Shown: in pieces, positions 1 through 8,275 of the stretch
How the letters are laid out: the number at the start of each line of letters is the position of its first letter
Numbering within the stretch: the first letter of the stretch is position 1
DNA from: CAMFLJ01 sp965279255
GTDB lineage: Bacteria > Actinomycetota > Acidimicrobiia > Acidimicrobiales > Acidimicrobilacustridaceae
DNA length: 64,000 nt
Direction of reading: 5' to 3'
Assembly (NCBI GenBank): GCA_965279255.1
Contig: OZ257146.1
Coordinates: 2,046,001-2,110,000 of the forward strand
Position numbers and translations under genes: made by a program
Notes under the pieces: generated by a model
The model's input: the letters and a program-made list of their open reading frames with translations, nothing else
Database searches by the model: none
Told to the model about the DNA's origin: nothing

Positions 1-434
1 TGCGGCTTGCCCCGCTCGACCTCGGTGGCGCTGTAGATGCGGCCGTCGAAGTGGTCGTGCAGACCAGTTCGGCCGAGCGTTCGCCGCATCCGCTCGTGCT
101 CGCCGCTCGAGGCCACGCAGCTCGGCCATCGCAGCTGCCGGACCACGTCGGCCACTCCGGGGATCGCCTCCAGCTCGCGGTCGAAGGCGGCGAAGACCCC
201 GTCGTGGTAGCGGTCGAGGAAGCCGTCGGGCAGGGGTCGGCCGAGCTTCTCGGCGGCGAGCGCCGTCCACGATGCGGTCGACAGCCCCATGTAGGTGGCG
301 ATCGACTCCTCGGTGGTCGTGGGCAGCCCGATGCCGGTCAGCAACTCGGCCAGCACCTGGTTGGCGAGGCGCTCGCTGTCGACCAGCACCCCGTCGCAGT
401 CGAAGATCACCAGCTCGATCGGCACGGGTGCCAT
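1..434 (-). CDS. HAD-family phosphatase, N-terminal part (runs off the window)
   Basis: Only the N-terminal ~144 codons are inside the window; the gene continues past base 1. The ATG at 434 gives a protein beginning MAPVPIELVIFDCDGVLVDSE. DCDGVLVDS is the HAD motif I with the nucleophile and acid/base aspartates, as in beta-phosphoglucomutase/phosphoglycolate-phosphatase-like enzymes. A helical cap region follows, then a segment reading WPSCVASSGEHERM that fits motif II (the serine of ASSG). The reaction is probably phosphate-ester hydrolysis or phosphosugar mutation, but the substrate cannot be told. It is divergent from the HNH gene starting at 572. Family assignment is firm; specificity is not. 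Confidence 0.85.
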   Translation of the reverse strand, partial: MAPVPIELVIFDCDGVLVDSERLANQVLAELLTGIGLPTTTEESIATYMGLSTASWTALAAEKLGRPLPDGFLDRYHDGVFAAFDRELEAIPGVADVVRQLRWPSCVASSGEHERMRRTLGRTGLHDHFDGRIYSATEVERGKP

Positions 435-558
435 GGTGGCCGACGCGGCGGGCAGGCGCGATCAGCCTCCGGGCCGGCCGTCTCGAACTTCGACGATTCA
501 GCTTCATTTTCTTCAATGTTTTGCTGCCTTTTTCGTTGCTTCTCGAACTGGTGTACGC

Positions 559-564
559 TACGAT
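559..564 (+). promoter_or_regulatory. -10 hexamer TACGAT of a probable leaderless promoter
   Basis: TACGAT lies 7 nt before the ATG at 572, the same spacing seen at many genes here. It sits at the end of a markedly T-rich stretch (about 496-545) that is unusual for this sequence. This makes ATG 572 a better start than ATG 563, which would fall inside the -10 element. No -35 box is clear. Confidence 0.5.
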
Positions 565-571
565 GTCCGGC

Positions 572-2074
572 ATGGGTGCAGGGGGTGCCGGAGACCGGCT
601 CCAGCGGCTGCGAGAGGCGATCGACGCCCTCGATCTGGCCGTCCTCGGCGACGCCATCGCCGAGGCCCGTGAGCTCATCTCCCGCCTCGACGCCAAGGTC
701 GCCGCCGCCGAGGCCGAGTACGCCAGCCAGGGTGGAGCCGAGGTCGACGGCTACGCCGACATGGCCACGTTCGTCCGCCACCGCTGCCGCACGACGCTGA
801 GCGAATCCCGCCGCCTCGCCCGGCGAGCTCAGCGGCTGGCGGCATGGCCCGAGCTCGGCGAGGCATGGCGGGCGGGTCGGCTCAGCGCCGCCCAGGTCGA
901 CCTGGCGTGTGCCCTCGTCCCCCGCCACCACGTCGAGCGCTTCGCCAGGACGGTCACCGACACGATCGACTCGATCCAACCGCTGACCGCCCACCAGACC
1001 GGGGTCGTGCTCCGCCGCTGGACCTCCCACGCCGACGACATGGCCCAGCGCGAGGCCGCCGAAGCCGGCATCCGGCCTTCCGAGGTCGTGCCCGAGCGGG
1101 AGCTGTCGGCGTCCCGCACCCTCGACGACGAACTGGCCGTGCGTGGCTCCTTCGACGCCGACTCGGCTGCGCACATCGAGAAGGCGCTGGCCGCGGCGAC
1201 GCGCGACGACGCCCCCGGCGAGCGCCGCACCCCGAAGCAACGCCGGGCCGACGCGCTGGTCGCCGTGTGCCAGGGCTACCTCGCCGGTCTCGAGAACCCC
1301 GACGGCAACCGCCGCACCGAGCGCCTCACCGTCACCGCCGACGTCGTCGCCCTCTACCGGGCGTGGCTGCGGGCTGCGGGTGTGGTCACCGCCGCCGACC
1401 TCGAGCGCTTCCTCGCCGCCCGGCCCGGCCTGGGTGAGCTCGACCGGGGCCTCTTCCTCGAGGCGTTCGACGGCTCGGCCAACGTGGCCACCACCCTCGA
1501 CGGCAACCCCGTCACCGACGCCCTGGTCGCCGCGGTGGCGTCGGGCGGCACCCTCGAGCTGCTGCTCACCGCCGGCAACAGGCTGCTGAACCTCTGCCGC
1601 TCGACCCGCACGTTCTCCGCCGCCCAGCGCCGGGCCACCCTCGCCCGCGACGGCGGCTGCCGGGGCTGCGGCGCCGAGCCGACCCGCTGCGACATCCACC
1701 ACGTGGTCCCGTGGGAAGACGGCGGTTGCACCGACATCGACAACGCAGTTGCGCTGTGCCGCCGCTGCCACCGGATGCTCCACCGGCGGAAGTGGCAGAA
1801 CCGCATCAGGCCCGATGGCAGCTACACGCTGGTGGTGGAGGACGGCACCGCCCGCACCACCCGGCCGCCGGGCCTCGACGACCGACTCCCGCGGCTCCCG
1901 GTGGCCACGACCTCGGAACCGGCTCGACCGCCTGGAAGCACCCGCCGCACCGGTCGACCCCACTGCGACTGCCCCTGCGAGGAGCACCGCAGCCCCGAGG
2001 TTGAAGCCGAGTTCCAGCGGGCCCGGGAGATCGTGCTCGAACGCTGTCGCCGGGAGCTCGGCCTCGCCGCCTGA
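572..2074 (+). CDS. DUF222 / HNH endonuclease (13E12 repeat family)
   Basis: The roughly 500-aa protein has an N-terminal coiled, Ala/Glu/Arg-rich DUF222 region, including RTTLSESRRLARRAQRL. It ends in an HNH nuclease domain with CRGCG, the catalytic DIHHVVPWEDGG and a second CRRCH zinc-binding pair. This is the architecture of the actinobacterial 13E12 family, which is often multicopy and associated with mobile DNA; the biological role is unsettled. The start is chosen at ATG 572 because TACGAT lies 7 nt upstream (leaderless pattern); ATG 563 would add three residues. A short Arg/Pro-rich linker and a cysteine-containing CDCPCEEH segment follow the nuclease domain. It lies next to an orphan gene and an insertion sequence, so this end of the window looks like an accessory patch. 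Confidence 0.9.
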   Translation: MGAGGAGDRLQRLREAIDALDLAVLGDAIAEARELISRLDAKVAAAEAEYASQGGAEVDGYADMATFVRHRCRTTLSESRRLARRAQRLAAWPELGEAWRAGRLSAAQVDLACALVPRHHVERFARTVTDTIDSIQPLTAHQTGVVLRRWTSHADDMAQREAAEAGIRPSEVVPERELSASRTLDDELAVRGSFDADSAAHIEKALAAATRDDAPGERRTPKQRRADALVAVCQGYLAGLENPDGNRRTERLTVTADVVALYRAWLRAAGVVTAADLERFLAARPGLGELDRGLFLEAFDGSANVATTLDGNPVTDALVAAVASGGTLELLLTAGNRLLNLCRSTRTFSAAQRRATLARDGGCRGCGAEPTRCDIHHVVPWEDGGCTDIDNAVALCRRCHRMLHRRKWQNRIRPDGSYTLVVEDGTARTTRPPGLDDRLPRLPVATTSEPARPPGSTRRTGRPHCDCPCEEHRSPEVEAEFQRAREIVLERCRRELGLAA

Positions 2075-2153
2075 CCCATAGGTCGGGGACGGATGGTGTC
2101 CGGCGCGTGGAACTCACTTCTCCCGTCGGCCGCTGGCGAGTGAGACTCGACGA

Positions 2154-2600
2154 ATGACGGAGTGGCGCACGGCGGCGGAGGTTTTGGCGGCCAAGGCGGC
2201 GTTGGTGGAGTCGATGCCCGGATGGACCACCCCTTCGGCGTACGCGCTCGGGGTCGCCGTCGGCGGCGAGGAGATCGAGTGGCGGGTCACGAACCACCGG
2301 AACGAGCACGAGTTGCCGGGGGTCGTCCTCGGCAAGCTCCTCGGCTACCGCTCCGGTTCGACGTCATACACCCTCGACCTGCGCACCTTCGACGAGGCGA
2401 TCGCGGCGTTGGAGCCGGCCGGCGCCTGCGACGCGTTCGAGCACCCCAACCTGTGGGCGTGGCAGCGGCTGCGAGACGAGATCTCGACCGGAACGTTGCC
2501 GGGCGACGTGCAGATCGTGGTGGTCTTCGTGGGGTCACCCTCCGACGACGTCACCGACCTGTGGGTGCGCGCCCTGCGGCACCACCTCGGCATCGACTGA
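2154..2600 (+). CDS. hypothetical protein, 148 aa
   Basis: I do not recognise this protein. It is soluble, with no signal peptide or membrane segment. Its features are an alpha-helical start (AAEVLAAKAALVESM), a central beta-rich part with EIEWRVTNHRNE and LDLRTFDEAIAAL, and a hydrophobic strand DVQIVVVFVG near the end. Composition and GC3 look native rather than foreign. It lies between the DUF222/HNH gene and the insertion sequence and has no obvious operon partner. The ATG at 2154 has no strong Shine-Dalgarno sequence. Coding status is supported by codon usage and by the lack of a competing frame of similar quality; function is unknown. Confidence 0.6.
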   Translation: MTEWRTAAEVLAAKAALVESMPGWTTPSAYALGVAVGGEEIEWRVTNHRNEHELPGVVLGKLLGYRSGSTSYTLDLRTFDEAIAALEPAGACDAFEHPNLWAWQRLRDEISTGTLPGDVQIVVVFVGSPSDDVTDLWVRALRHHLGID

Positions 2601-2670
2601 CGAAGACGACGCGGCCGAGCCAGGCCCGACCTCTCCTCCTCAGTGGCATTCGCGGACAGCCTTGCCGTCT

Positions 2671-2707
2671 CGTTCTTGTCGCGCTTCCCTGTCGCCGGCG
2701 ACAGTGT
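2671..2707 (+). repeat. left terminal inverted repeat of the IS
   Basis: The 37 bp match the reverse complement of 4033-4069 with three mismatches. The inner part contains a perfect 16-bp palindrome, CTGTCGCCGGCGACAG (2689-2704), which could itself be a transposase binding site. Confidence 0.8.
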
Positions 2708-2717
2708 CTCTTCTCAG

Positions 2718-2756
2718 GACATCGGTGACAGTTGATGTCGCGAGACATGGGTGACA
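2718..2756 (+). repeat. left subterminal repeats of the IS
   Basis: Two related sites lie between the left end and the transposase start: GGACATCGGTGACAG (2718-2732, approximate) and TGTCGCGAGACAT plus GGGTGACA (2736-2756). The shared core is ACAT-N-GGTGACA. Inverted copies occur at the other end, so these are probably binding sites that let the transposase pair the ends or repress its own promoter. Confidence 0.7.
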
Positions 2757-2780
2757 CCTGTTGGGCCGTGACGATGGGTC

Positions 2781-3983
2781 ATGGCCGGGAAGGTGACTCC
2801 GATGTCGGTGAAGGTGTTCGCGGCGGTGACGGCGCTTGTTGAGGGCCACCCGGTGAACGTGTCGGCGGTGTGCGCCGAGAACGGGGTGTCACGCAAGACG
2901 TTCTACAAGTGGGCTGCTCGATATCGCGCTGAGGGGCTGGCGGGGCTTGAGGAACGTTCTCGGCGCCCGTTGTCGTCACCGACCCAGATCTCGGTCGAGG
3001 TCGAGGACCGCATCGTGAGGCTTCGCAAGGAGCTGATCGACGCGGGCCTCGATCACGGGGCGACCACGATCTCATGGCATCTCGCCCGCTCAGAGCTCGA
3101 TGCGGTCCCGTCGATCGCTGGCGTTCATCGAGTGCTGGTCCGTCGAGGCCTGATCCAGCCTCAGCCGAAGAAGCGCCCGAAGTCCTCGTGGCGTCGTTTC
3201 GAAGCCGCTGCGCCGAACGAGCGCTGGCAGATCGACGCGACTGACTGGGTCACAGCGACCGGCGTGGTCAAGGTCTTCAACATCATCGATGACCACTCCC
3301 GGGTCGCGATCGCGTCCCGGGCCGTGCTCGAAGCAACGTCGCTCGAGGCGTGGGCCACGTTCAGTCAGGCCGCAGCGGTGTGGGGTCTGCCAGCCGGGGT
3401 GTTGTCGGACAACGGCTTGTGCTTCTCCGGGAAGCTGCGCGGGTTCGAAGTCGAGTTCGAACGACAGCTGCGAGACGCCGGGATCCGACCGGTGTGCGGG
3501 CGGCCCTATCACCCGCAGACCACCGGCAAGGTCGAACGATTCCAACAGACCCTCAAGAAATGGCTCCGCCAACAACCACTCGCTCGAGGTGCCGTCGAGC
3601 TACAGGCCCAGCTCGACAAGTTCCGCGAGCTCTACAACCACCACCGCCCCCACCAAGGCATCGGGCGAGTCACACCGATCACCCGCTGGCACGCCACCCC
3701 CGCCGCAGGCCCCGCGCCCGAACCGCTCGCCCATCCCGTCTGGCCCGCCCGGCTCCTCGAGGGCACCGTCGCCGCCGACGGCACCGTCCAAGTCAGCCGA
3801 CTCCGCATCCACATCGGGGTCGAGTGGGAACACCACCGCGCCCAGGTCCAAATCGCCGGCACAAGCGCCAACGTCTTCATCGACGGGACACTCATACGCC
3901 ACCTCACCCTCGACCCCGACCGCTCCTACCAACCCTCCGACCGCAAACGAGGAGGCCCCCACCGCGCCCGCCTACATTCCTGA
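2781..3983 (+). CDS. IS481-family DDE transposase
   Basis: The 400-aa protein starts with a helix-turn-helix (about residues 18-60, including AVCAENGVSRKTFYKW) followed by a linker and an integrase core. The catalytic triad is visible: D152 in WQIDATDW, D210 in GVLSDNG and E252 in GKVERF. PYHPQTTGKVER and NHHRPHQGIG are classic rve/IS481 signatures. It would cut and join the IS ends at the inverted repeats. The ATG at 2781 lies just inside the left subterminal repeats, so expression may be autoregulated. No frameshift or internal stop is present, so the enzyme may be active. The C-terminal ~90 residues form a beta-rich domain usual for the family. Confidence 0.95.
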   Translation: MAGKVTPMSVKVFAAVTALVEGHPVNVSAVCAENGVSRKTFYKWAARYRAEGLAGLEERSRRPLSSPTQISVEVEDRIVRLRKELIDAGLDHGATTISWHLARSELDAVPSIAGVHRVLVRRGLIQPQPKKRPKSSWRRFEAAAPNERWQIDATDWVTATGVVKVFNIIDDHSRVAIASRAVLEATSLEAWATFSQAAAVWGLPAGVLSDNGLCFSGKLRGFEVEFERQLRDAGIRPVCGRPYHPQTTGKVERFQQTLKKWLRQQPLARGAVELQAQLDKFRELYNHHRPHQGIGRVTPITRWHATPAAGPAPEPLAHPVWPARLLEGTVAADGTVQVSRLRIHIGVEWEHHRAQVQIAGTSANVFIDGTLIRHLTLDPDRSYQPSDRKRGGPHRARLHS

Positions 3984-3984
3984 C

Positions 3985-4030
3985 TGTCACCGATGTCTCG
4001 CGACATACCTGTCACCCATGTCCCGCGACA
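3985..4030 (-). repeat. right subterminal repeats of the IS
   Basis: Two 21-bp copies in the orientation opposite to the left ones sit at 3985-4005 and 4010-4030, spaced 25 bp start to start. Both read TGTCACC-N-ATGTC-N-CGCGACA and match the left-end core when reverse complemented. Confidence 0.75.
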
Positions 4031-4032
4031 GC

Positions 4033-4069
4033 ACACTGTCGCCGGCGACAGGAAGGCGCGACGAGAACG
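4033..4069 (-). repeat. right terminal inverted repeat of the IS
   Basis: This is the reverse complement partner of 2671-2707 (34/37). It includes the same 16-bp palindrome at 4036-4051. The next gene's promoter (TAGCGT at 4135-4140) lies outside the element, so the insertion did not break it. Confidence 0.8.
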
Positions 4070-4149
4070 CTGATCGGAGCATCCTGACCCTGTGAGGTGG
4101 ACAGCCGGCGGGTCGAACGAAAGGGCCGTGTCGGTAGCGTGATCGGCCT

Positions 4150-6159
4150 ATGCCGAACCGCCTCGCGACCGAGACCAGCCCGTACCTGCGCCAGCACGCC
4201 GACAACCCGGTCGACTGGTTCCCTTGGGGTGAGGAGGCGTGGGCCGAGGCCAGGCGCCGTGACGTGCCGGTGCTGGTGTCGATCGGCTACTCGTCGTGCC
4301 ACTGGTGCCACGTCATGGCCCACGAGTCGTTCGAGGACGACGAGATCGGCGAGCTGGTCAACAGCCTGTTCGTGAGCATCAAGGTCGACCGCGAGGAGCG
4401 CCCCGACGTCGACGCCGTCTACATGGACGCGGTGCAGGCCATGACCGGATCCGGCGGCTGGCCGATGACGGTGTTCGCCCTCCCCGACGGGCGGCCGTTC
4501 TTCGCCGGCACCTACTTCCCGAAGCTGACCCGCGGCGGGCACATGGGCTTCGCCGAGCTGTGCCAGCGCATCGACGAGCTGTGGCGCACCCAGCGCGGCG
4601 ACCTCGAGGAGCAGGCCGCCCAGGTCACCGAGGCCATCGCCACCGGCGAGAAGCTGGTGCCCGCCTCCGAGCCGCCCGGCGCCGAGGTGCTCACGACGGC
4701 GGCCAACGCCCTGCTGGCCCAGGTCGACCAGCGCGACGGCGGCTTCGGCCGGGCCCCCAAGTTCCCGCAGACGATGTCGATCGACTCGCTGCTGCGCCAC
4801 CACCGCCGCACCGGCGACCGGGCCTCCCTCGACGCCTCGCTGCTGTCGCTCGACGCCATGGCCGCCGGCGGCATCTACGACCACCTCGGCGGCGGGTTCG
4901 CCCGGTACTCCACCGATGGCCGTTGGCTGGTGCCCCACTTCGAGAAGATGCTCTACGACCAGGCCCTGCTGGCCCGGGTCTACCTGCACGCCTGGCAGCT
5001 CACGGGCGAGCCCCGGTTCCGCCAGACCCTCGACGAGACCATCGGCTACGTGCTGCGCGACCTGCGCCATCCCCTCGGCGGCTTCTTCTCCGCCGAGGAC
5101 GCCGACTCCGAGGGGGTCGAAGGCAAGTACTACGTCTGGTCGCTCGACGAGGTCCGGGCGATCACCGGGGCCGACGCCGACGCCGCCATCGAGTGGTACG
5201 GGGTCACCGCCGGCGGCAACTGGGAGGGCACCAACATCCTCGAGCGGCCGGTGCGGGGTGACCTGTTGCGGTCCGAGGCGATCGAGCGGGCGCGGGTGGC
5301 GCTGCTGGCCGAGCGTGAGACCCGCATCCGGCCCGGCCTCGACGACAAGGTCCTCACCGAGTGGAACGCCCTGTTCCTCGCCACCCTCGCCGAGGCGGCG
5401 GCCGCCACCGGCGACGCCGAGTGGACGGCGGCGGCGGTCACCAACGCCGAGTTCCTGTGCGCCCAGCTGCGCCGGGCCGACGGCCGGTGGCTGCGCACGT
5501 GGCAGGGGCCGGTCGACGGTGGGGTCGAGGCCGGTGAGGCCAAGATCCTCGCCTACGCCGCCGACCACGGCGCCCTGGTCGATGCCTTCGTGCGCATGGC
5601 CGAGCTCACCGGCGAGGCTCGCTGGCTCGACGAGGCCCGCACCACCGCCGAGGCGCTGGTCGAGCTGTTCTGGGACGACGAGGCCGGTGGCGTGTTCACC
5701 ACCGGCTCCGACGCCGAAGCACTGGTCACGCGGCCCAAGGAGCTGATGGACAACGCCGTGCCGTCGGGCAACAGCCTGGCAGCGGTGGGCCTGTTGCGGC
5801 TGGGCGCCCTCACCGGCGACGAGGCCCTGCGCGACCGGGCCGAGGCCATCGTGAAGCTGCTCGGCGAGCCCGCCGGGCGGGTGCCCATGGCGTTCGGGAA
5901 CCTGCTGCTGGCCACCGAGCTGCTCGTGCTCGGCACGACCGAGGTGGTCGTCACCGGCGAGCGTCCCGACCTGCTCGACGAGGTGCACCGTCACTGGCTG
6001 CCCCTCGCCGTCACCGCCTGGGGCGAGCGCACGGCCTCACCTCTCTGGGAGGGCCGCGACGAGACCGGCGCCGACGGCCGGGCCTACGTGTGCCGGGGCT
6101 ACGTCTGCGGCATGCCCGCCACCGACGTGGCCACCCTCACCACCCAGCTCCAGGCCTGA
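4150..6159 (+). CDS. YyaL/DUF255 thioredoxin-fold protein (SPATA20-like)
   Basis: The 669-aa protein begins MPNRLATETSPYLRQHADNP and carries the family signature SSCHWCHVM with a CxxC-type pair at C50 and C53. The thioredoxin-like domain covers about residues 1-170 and includes the GSGGWPMTVF strand. The remaining ~500 residues form an alpha/alpha-barrel (six-hairpin glycosidase-like) region with HFEKMLYDQALL. The length matches the family. Its biochemical activity is not settled; redox or sugar-related roles are suggested by the folds. The start is supported by TAGCGT 9 nt upstream, the leaderless pattern. It is transcribed toward a nitroreductase gene, with a 50-bp palindrome between them. 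Confidence 0.93.
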   Translation: MPNRLATETSPYLRQHADNPVDWFPWGEEAWAEARRRDVPVLVSIGYSSCHWCHVMAHESFEDDEIGELVNSLFVSIKVDREERPDVDAVYMDAVQAMTGSGGWPMTVFALPDGRPFFAGTYFPKLTRGGHMGFAELCQRIDELWRTQRGDLEEQAAQVTEAIATGEKLVPASEPPGAEVLTTAANALLAQVDQRDGGFGRAPKFPQTMSIDSLLRHHRRTGDRASLDASLLSLDAMAAGGIYDHLGGGFARYSTDGRWLVPHFEKMLYDQALLARVYLHAWQLTGEPRFRQTLDETIGYVLRDLRHPLGGFFSAEDADSEGVEGKYYVWSLDEVRAITGADADAAIEWYGVTAGGNWEGTNILERPVRGDLLRSEAIERARVALLAERETRIRPGLDDKVLTEWNALFLATLAEAAAATGDAEWTAAAVTNAEFLCAQLRRADGRWLRTWQGPVDGGVEAGEAKILAYAADHGALVDAFVRMAELTGEARWLDEARTTAEALVELFWDDEAGGVFTTGSDAEALVTRPKELMDNAVPSGNSLAAVGLLRLGALTGDEALRDRAEAIVKLLGEPAGRVPMAFGNLLLATELLVLGTTEVVVTGERPDLLDEVHRHWLPLAVTAWGERTASPLWEGRDETGADGRAYVCRGYVCGMPATDVATLTTQLQA

Positions 6160-6190
6160 GCCTCGGGCCCGCCTCACACCTCGATCCCTC

Positions 6191-6240
6191 GTTCTGGCAT
6201 GCGTTTTGCACCCCTGGAGGTGCAAAACGCATGCCAGAAC
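6191..6240. terminator. 22-bp perfect hairpin between convergent genes (repeat family A)
   Basis: The arms 6191-6212 and 6219-6240 are perfectly complementary around a 6-nt loop; the arm begins GTTCTGGCATGCG and contains TTTTGCACC. There is no U-tract. It lies between the stops of the genes ending at 6159 and 6270, so a bidirectional terminator is the simplest reading. A sister copy of identical length occurs at 28481-28530. Confidence 0.75.
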
Positions 6241-6269
6241 GGGAGAGGGTGACGAAGTGCGCGGGCGGG

Positions 6270-6875
6270 CTACCAGTGGCCGCGGTGGACGATGTCGTCG
6301 AGGGGGCGGCGGCGGCGCTGCGACGACACGCTCGGCCGCTCGGCGTCGGCTGCGGCGTAGCCGAGGGCGATGGTGCCGACCGGGCGACGGTCGGCGGGGA
6401 TGCCCAGGGCGGCCTTGAGCGCCGGCTCGTGGTCGAACTGGCCGAAGAACAGCGCGCCGAGGCCCTCGTCGACCGCGGCCAGCAGGGCGACCATGGCGGC
6501 GAAGGCGGTGTCGACGTACCAGTACGGCACCGCCCAGGCGTCGGCGCCGTCCCCCAGGCCGGTGCGGGCCTTGTCGGTCTCGGCGTAGCGCTCGACGTAG
6601 GCGGCCGGGTCGGCGACGGGGACGATCAGCACCGGGGCGTCGAGGAGGCGGGGCCAGGGGAAGGCCGCACGGCGCTCGGCCGGCAGGGAGGCGTCCCAGT
6701 AGCGGGCGGTCTGCTCAGGGCCCTCCAGCACCACCAGGTCGAGGCCCTGGGTGTTGCCGGCTGCGGGCACCCGTCGGGCCAGGTCGAGCACCCGGTCGAG
6801 CACGTCGGCCGGCACCGGGCGCGGCTCGAAGGCCCGCACCATGCGGCGGGAGCGGACGACGTCGGCAAAGTCCAT
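6270..6875 (-). CDS. nitroreductase-family protein
   Basis: The 201-aa protein starts MDFADVVRSRRMVRAFEPRPV. This is the typical nitroreductase N-terminus, where the RRMVR segment contacts FMN phosphate. PAAGNTQG follows (FMN/substrate-site loop), and the C-terminal half has GLGALFFGQ and PVGTIALGYA, the dimerising FMN fold. It probably reduces a nitro, quinone or flavin substrate with NAD(P)H; the substrate is unknown. The length suits the small subgroup. It lies just downstream of the unknown gene ending at 6915 on the same strand. A TAGGTC-like -10 overlaps that gene's stop, so it may have its own promoter. Confidence 0.88.
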   Translation of the reverse strand: MDFADVVRSRRMVRAFEPRPVPADVLDRVLDLARRVPAAGNTQGLDLVVLEGPEQTARYWDASLPAERRAAFPWPRLLDAPVLIVPVADPAAYVERYAETDKARTGLGDGADAWAVPYWYVDTAFAAMVALLAAVDEGLGALFFGQFDHEPALKAALGIPADRRPVGTIALGYAAADAERPSVSSQRRRRPLDDIVHRGHW

Positions 6876-6914
6876 GGGAGAGGCGGCAGCCCGAAGGCCG
6901 ATGCCGCCGACGAC

Positions 6915-7583
6915 CTAGCGGAGCTTGGCCAGGTCCTCGGCCATCGCCCAGCCGAAGGCGATCAGCGAATCGCCGCGGGCGGGGTCGAGGTCGCCGAAGA
7001 AGGCGACGACGGCCGGATCGAACTTCTCGGGCTCGAGCGACTCGTGGTCGAGGGCCAGAGGGAACGTGCCGTCGCCCGTGGCGGTGAAGGTCTTGTCGTC
7101 GTAGGACGAGGTGTCGATGCCGAAGCGCTTGGCCAGGCGACGACCCCACGCCCGCTCCTCGCCCGTGGCCTTGTGGTCGGGGCGGGGGACGATGTCCTCG
7201 AGGGTCTTGAACGCCTCGAAGCCGCTGGGGCCGGCGAAGCGGCTGCCGACCAGGACGTCCTCGTCGGGGAAGGCCAGCACGGCCCGGCGGAACTGGTCGA
7301 GCATGAGCGCCCGGAGCACGGTGCTGCGCTTGGAGGTGCGCTTCACCGAGGCCAGGCCGATGAGGACGCTCGGCGTGCCGCCGATGCGCTCGAGCGTGCA
7401 GAAGGAGAAGCCCTTCAGCCCTGCGCCTTCACGGGCCAGCGACACGAGCACCCATGCCTCTGCCTGCTTCGACAGCAGACCGGCTTCGAACCGACTGGGC
7501 CCCTCGGCACAGATGTCGGCCATCTCGGCCAACTCCGCGTCACTGAGCTGCGTGCAGTCCTTGGTGGTGACCTCGATAGCCAT
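6915..7583 (-). CDS. conserved hypothetical protein, 222 aa
   Basis: I do not recognise a named family. The protein is soluble, with an acidic N-terminus (MAIEVTTKDCTQLSDAELAEM). A strand-rich middle (AEAWVLVSLAREG, GFSFCTLERIGG, SVLIGLASVK) resembles an acyltransferase-like fold, but no CoA-binding loop is clear. The start is the ATG at 7583; a TTG at 7613 is in frame but has no ribosome site. An AGGGG stretch lies about 12 nt before the ATG. It is divergent from the TPR gene at 7679 and upstream of the nitroreductase on the same strand; the pairing may be functional but is unproven. Confidence 0.6.
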   Translation of the reverse strand: MAIEVTTKDCTQLSDAELAEMADICAEGPSRFEAGLLSKQAEAWVLVSLAREGAGLKGFSFCTLERIGGTPSVLIGLASVKRTSKRSTVLRALMLDQFRRAVLAFPDEDVLVGSRFAGPSGFEAFKTLEDIVPRPDHKATGEERAWGRRLAKRFGIDTSSYDDKTFTATGDGTFPLALDHESLEPEKFDPAVVAFFGDLDPARGDSLIAFGWAMAEDLAKLR

Positions 7584-7678
7584 GTGCGTGTACAGCCCCT
7601 GAAATGAGGACAAATGCGAACCGATAGTCCAGCCGTTGTGGCGCTCCGACGCAACTCCGACCAGTAGGGTCGCCCGCC

Positions 7679-8200
7679 GTGGACGTGCTTCTCGGGGTCG
7701 TGGTGGCCCTTCTGGTCGGGGTGGTGTGGGTCGTCCTGGTGCGCCGGGCCGCCTCCAAGCGGCGCCTCATCGGGGCCCCGAAGGACGTCACGGCGGTGCT
7801 CGACGCCTACCGCAAGGGACGCTGGGAGCAGGTCGCCAACGACGCCCCCGGCCTGCTGGCTCGACCGAGCGACGGCGGCGACAAGACCTGGCGCCCGGCG
7901 CTCGAGCTCGCCCTCGGCCACGCCCTCATCGAGACCGACCGACCCGAGGAGGCCATCGCCCACCTCGAGCGGGGCCTGCTGCTGCAGTCGGCGCTGCGCC
8001 GGGCCCAGGGCGGCAGCGACGTCCCCGAGTCGGCCGACGCCAAGTTCCGCCACCTGCTGGGCTGGGCCTACGCGCAGACCGGCCGCACGGCCCAGGCCCG
8101 GCGCGAGTACCGCCGCGTGCTCGACATCCCCGACCTGGAGACGCCGATCCGCCTGCGGGTCGAAGCCAGCCTCGCCGCCCTCGACACCACCCCCGACTGA
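7679..8200 (+). CDS. membrane-anchored TPR protein
   Basis: The 173-aa protein begins with a single hydrophobic segment (about residues 3-22, MDVLLGVVVALLVGVVWVVL). A positive RRAASKRR stretch follows, so it is inner-membrane anchored with a cytoplasmic body. The rest is helical and TPR-like: a helix pair around ALGHALIETDRPEEAIAHLERGL and another around LLGWAYAQTGRTAQARREYRRVL. TPR pairs mediate protein contacts; the partner is unknown. The GTG start at 7679 fits TAGGGT (7665-7670) 8 nt upstream. It converges on dnaE across a palindrome. No operon partner. Confidence 0.72.
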   Translation: MDVLLGVVVALLVGVVWVVLVRRAASKRRLIGAPKDVTAVLDAYRKGRWEQVANDAPGLLARPSDGGDKTWRPALELALGHALIETDRPEEAIAHLERGLLLQSALRRAQGGSDVPESADAKFRHLLGWAYAQTGRTAQARREYRRVLDIPDLETPIRLRVEASLAALDTTPD

Positions 8201-8213
8201 CGCCCCCACCTCA

Positions 8214-8264
8214 CGAAGGTGGCTCAGGACTGTGCGGTTTCCGCAACGCTGTGAGCCAGCTTCG
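8214..8264. terminator. imperfect palindrome between convergent genes (repeat family B)
   Basis: The outer arms CGAAG-N-TGGCTCA and TGAGCCAGCTTCG flank an inner TGCGG-TTT-CCGCA hairpin. Related copies sit at 47516-47564 and 47582-47620. It is placed between the stop codons at 8200 and 8276, and is therefore probably a bidirectional terminator. Confidence 0.65.
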
Positions 8265-8275
8265 AATGGGTGGGG

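Larger units (their letters stand above)
2671..4069 (+). mobile_element. IS481-like insertion sequence (about 1.4 kb)
   Basis: One DDE transposase gene lies between 37-bp imperfect inverted repeats at 2671-2707 and 4033-4069, with 34 of 37 positions matching. Each end also carries internal repeats (see the separate entries). I find no convincing target-site duplication: bases outside 2671 and 4069 differ. Either the duplication is very short, it has decayed, or the true tips lie a few bases away. The element looks complete and its transposase is intact. Family assignment (IS481 rather than IS3) rests on a single-ORF transposase without a frameshifted OrfA. Confidence 0.8.

Noticed and set aside
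407..1987. Minus-strand open frame opposite the HNH gene
   Set aside because: The encoded sequence is Gly/Val/Ala-rich with no domain, while the plus strand encodes a clear DUF222/HNH protein.
2650..2670. Target-site duplication of the IS
   Set aside because: The bases just outside 2671 and 4069 do not match in any convincing direct repeat.
4012..5994. Long open frame on the minus strand opposite the YyaL-like gene
   Set aside because: Its product is low-complexity (Gly, Val, Gln, His-rich) and has no recognisable domain. Such frames are common opposite GC-rich genes.
7584..7613. TTG start of the 222-aa hypothetical gene
   Set aside because: No ribosome site precedes the TTG; the ATG at 7583 is preferred.
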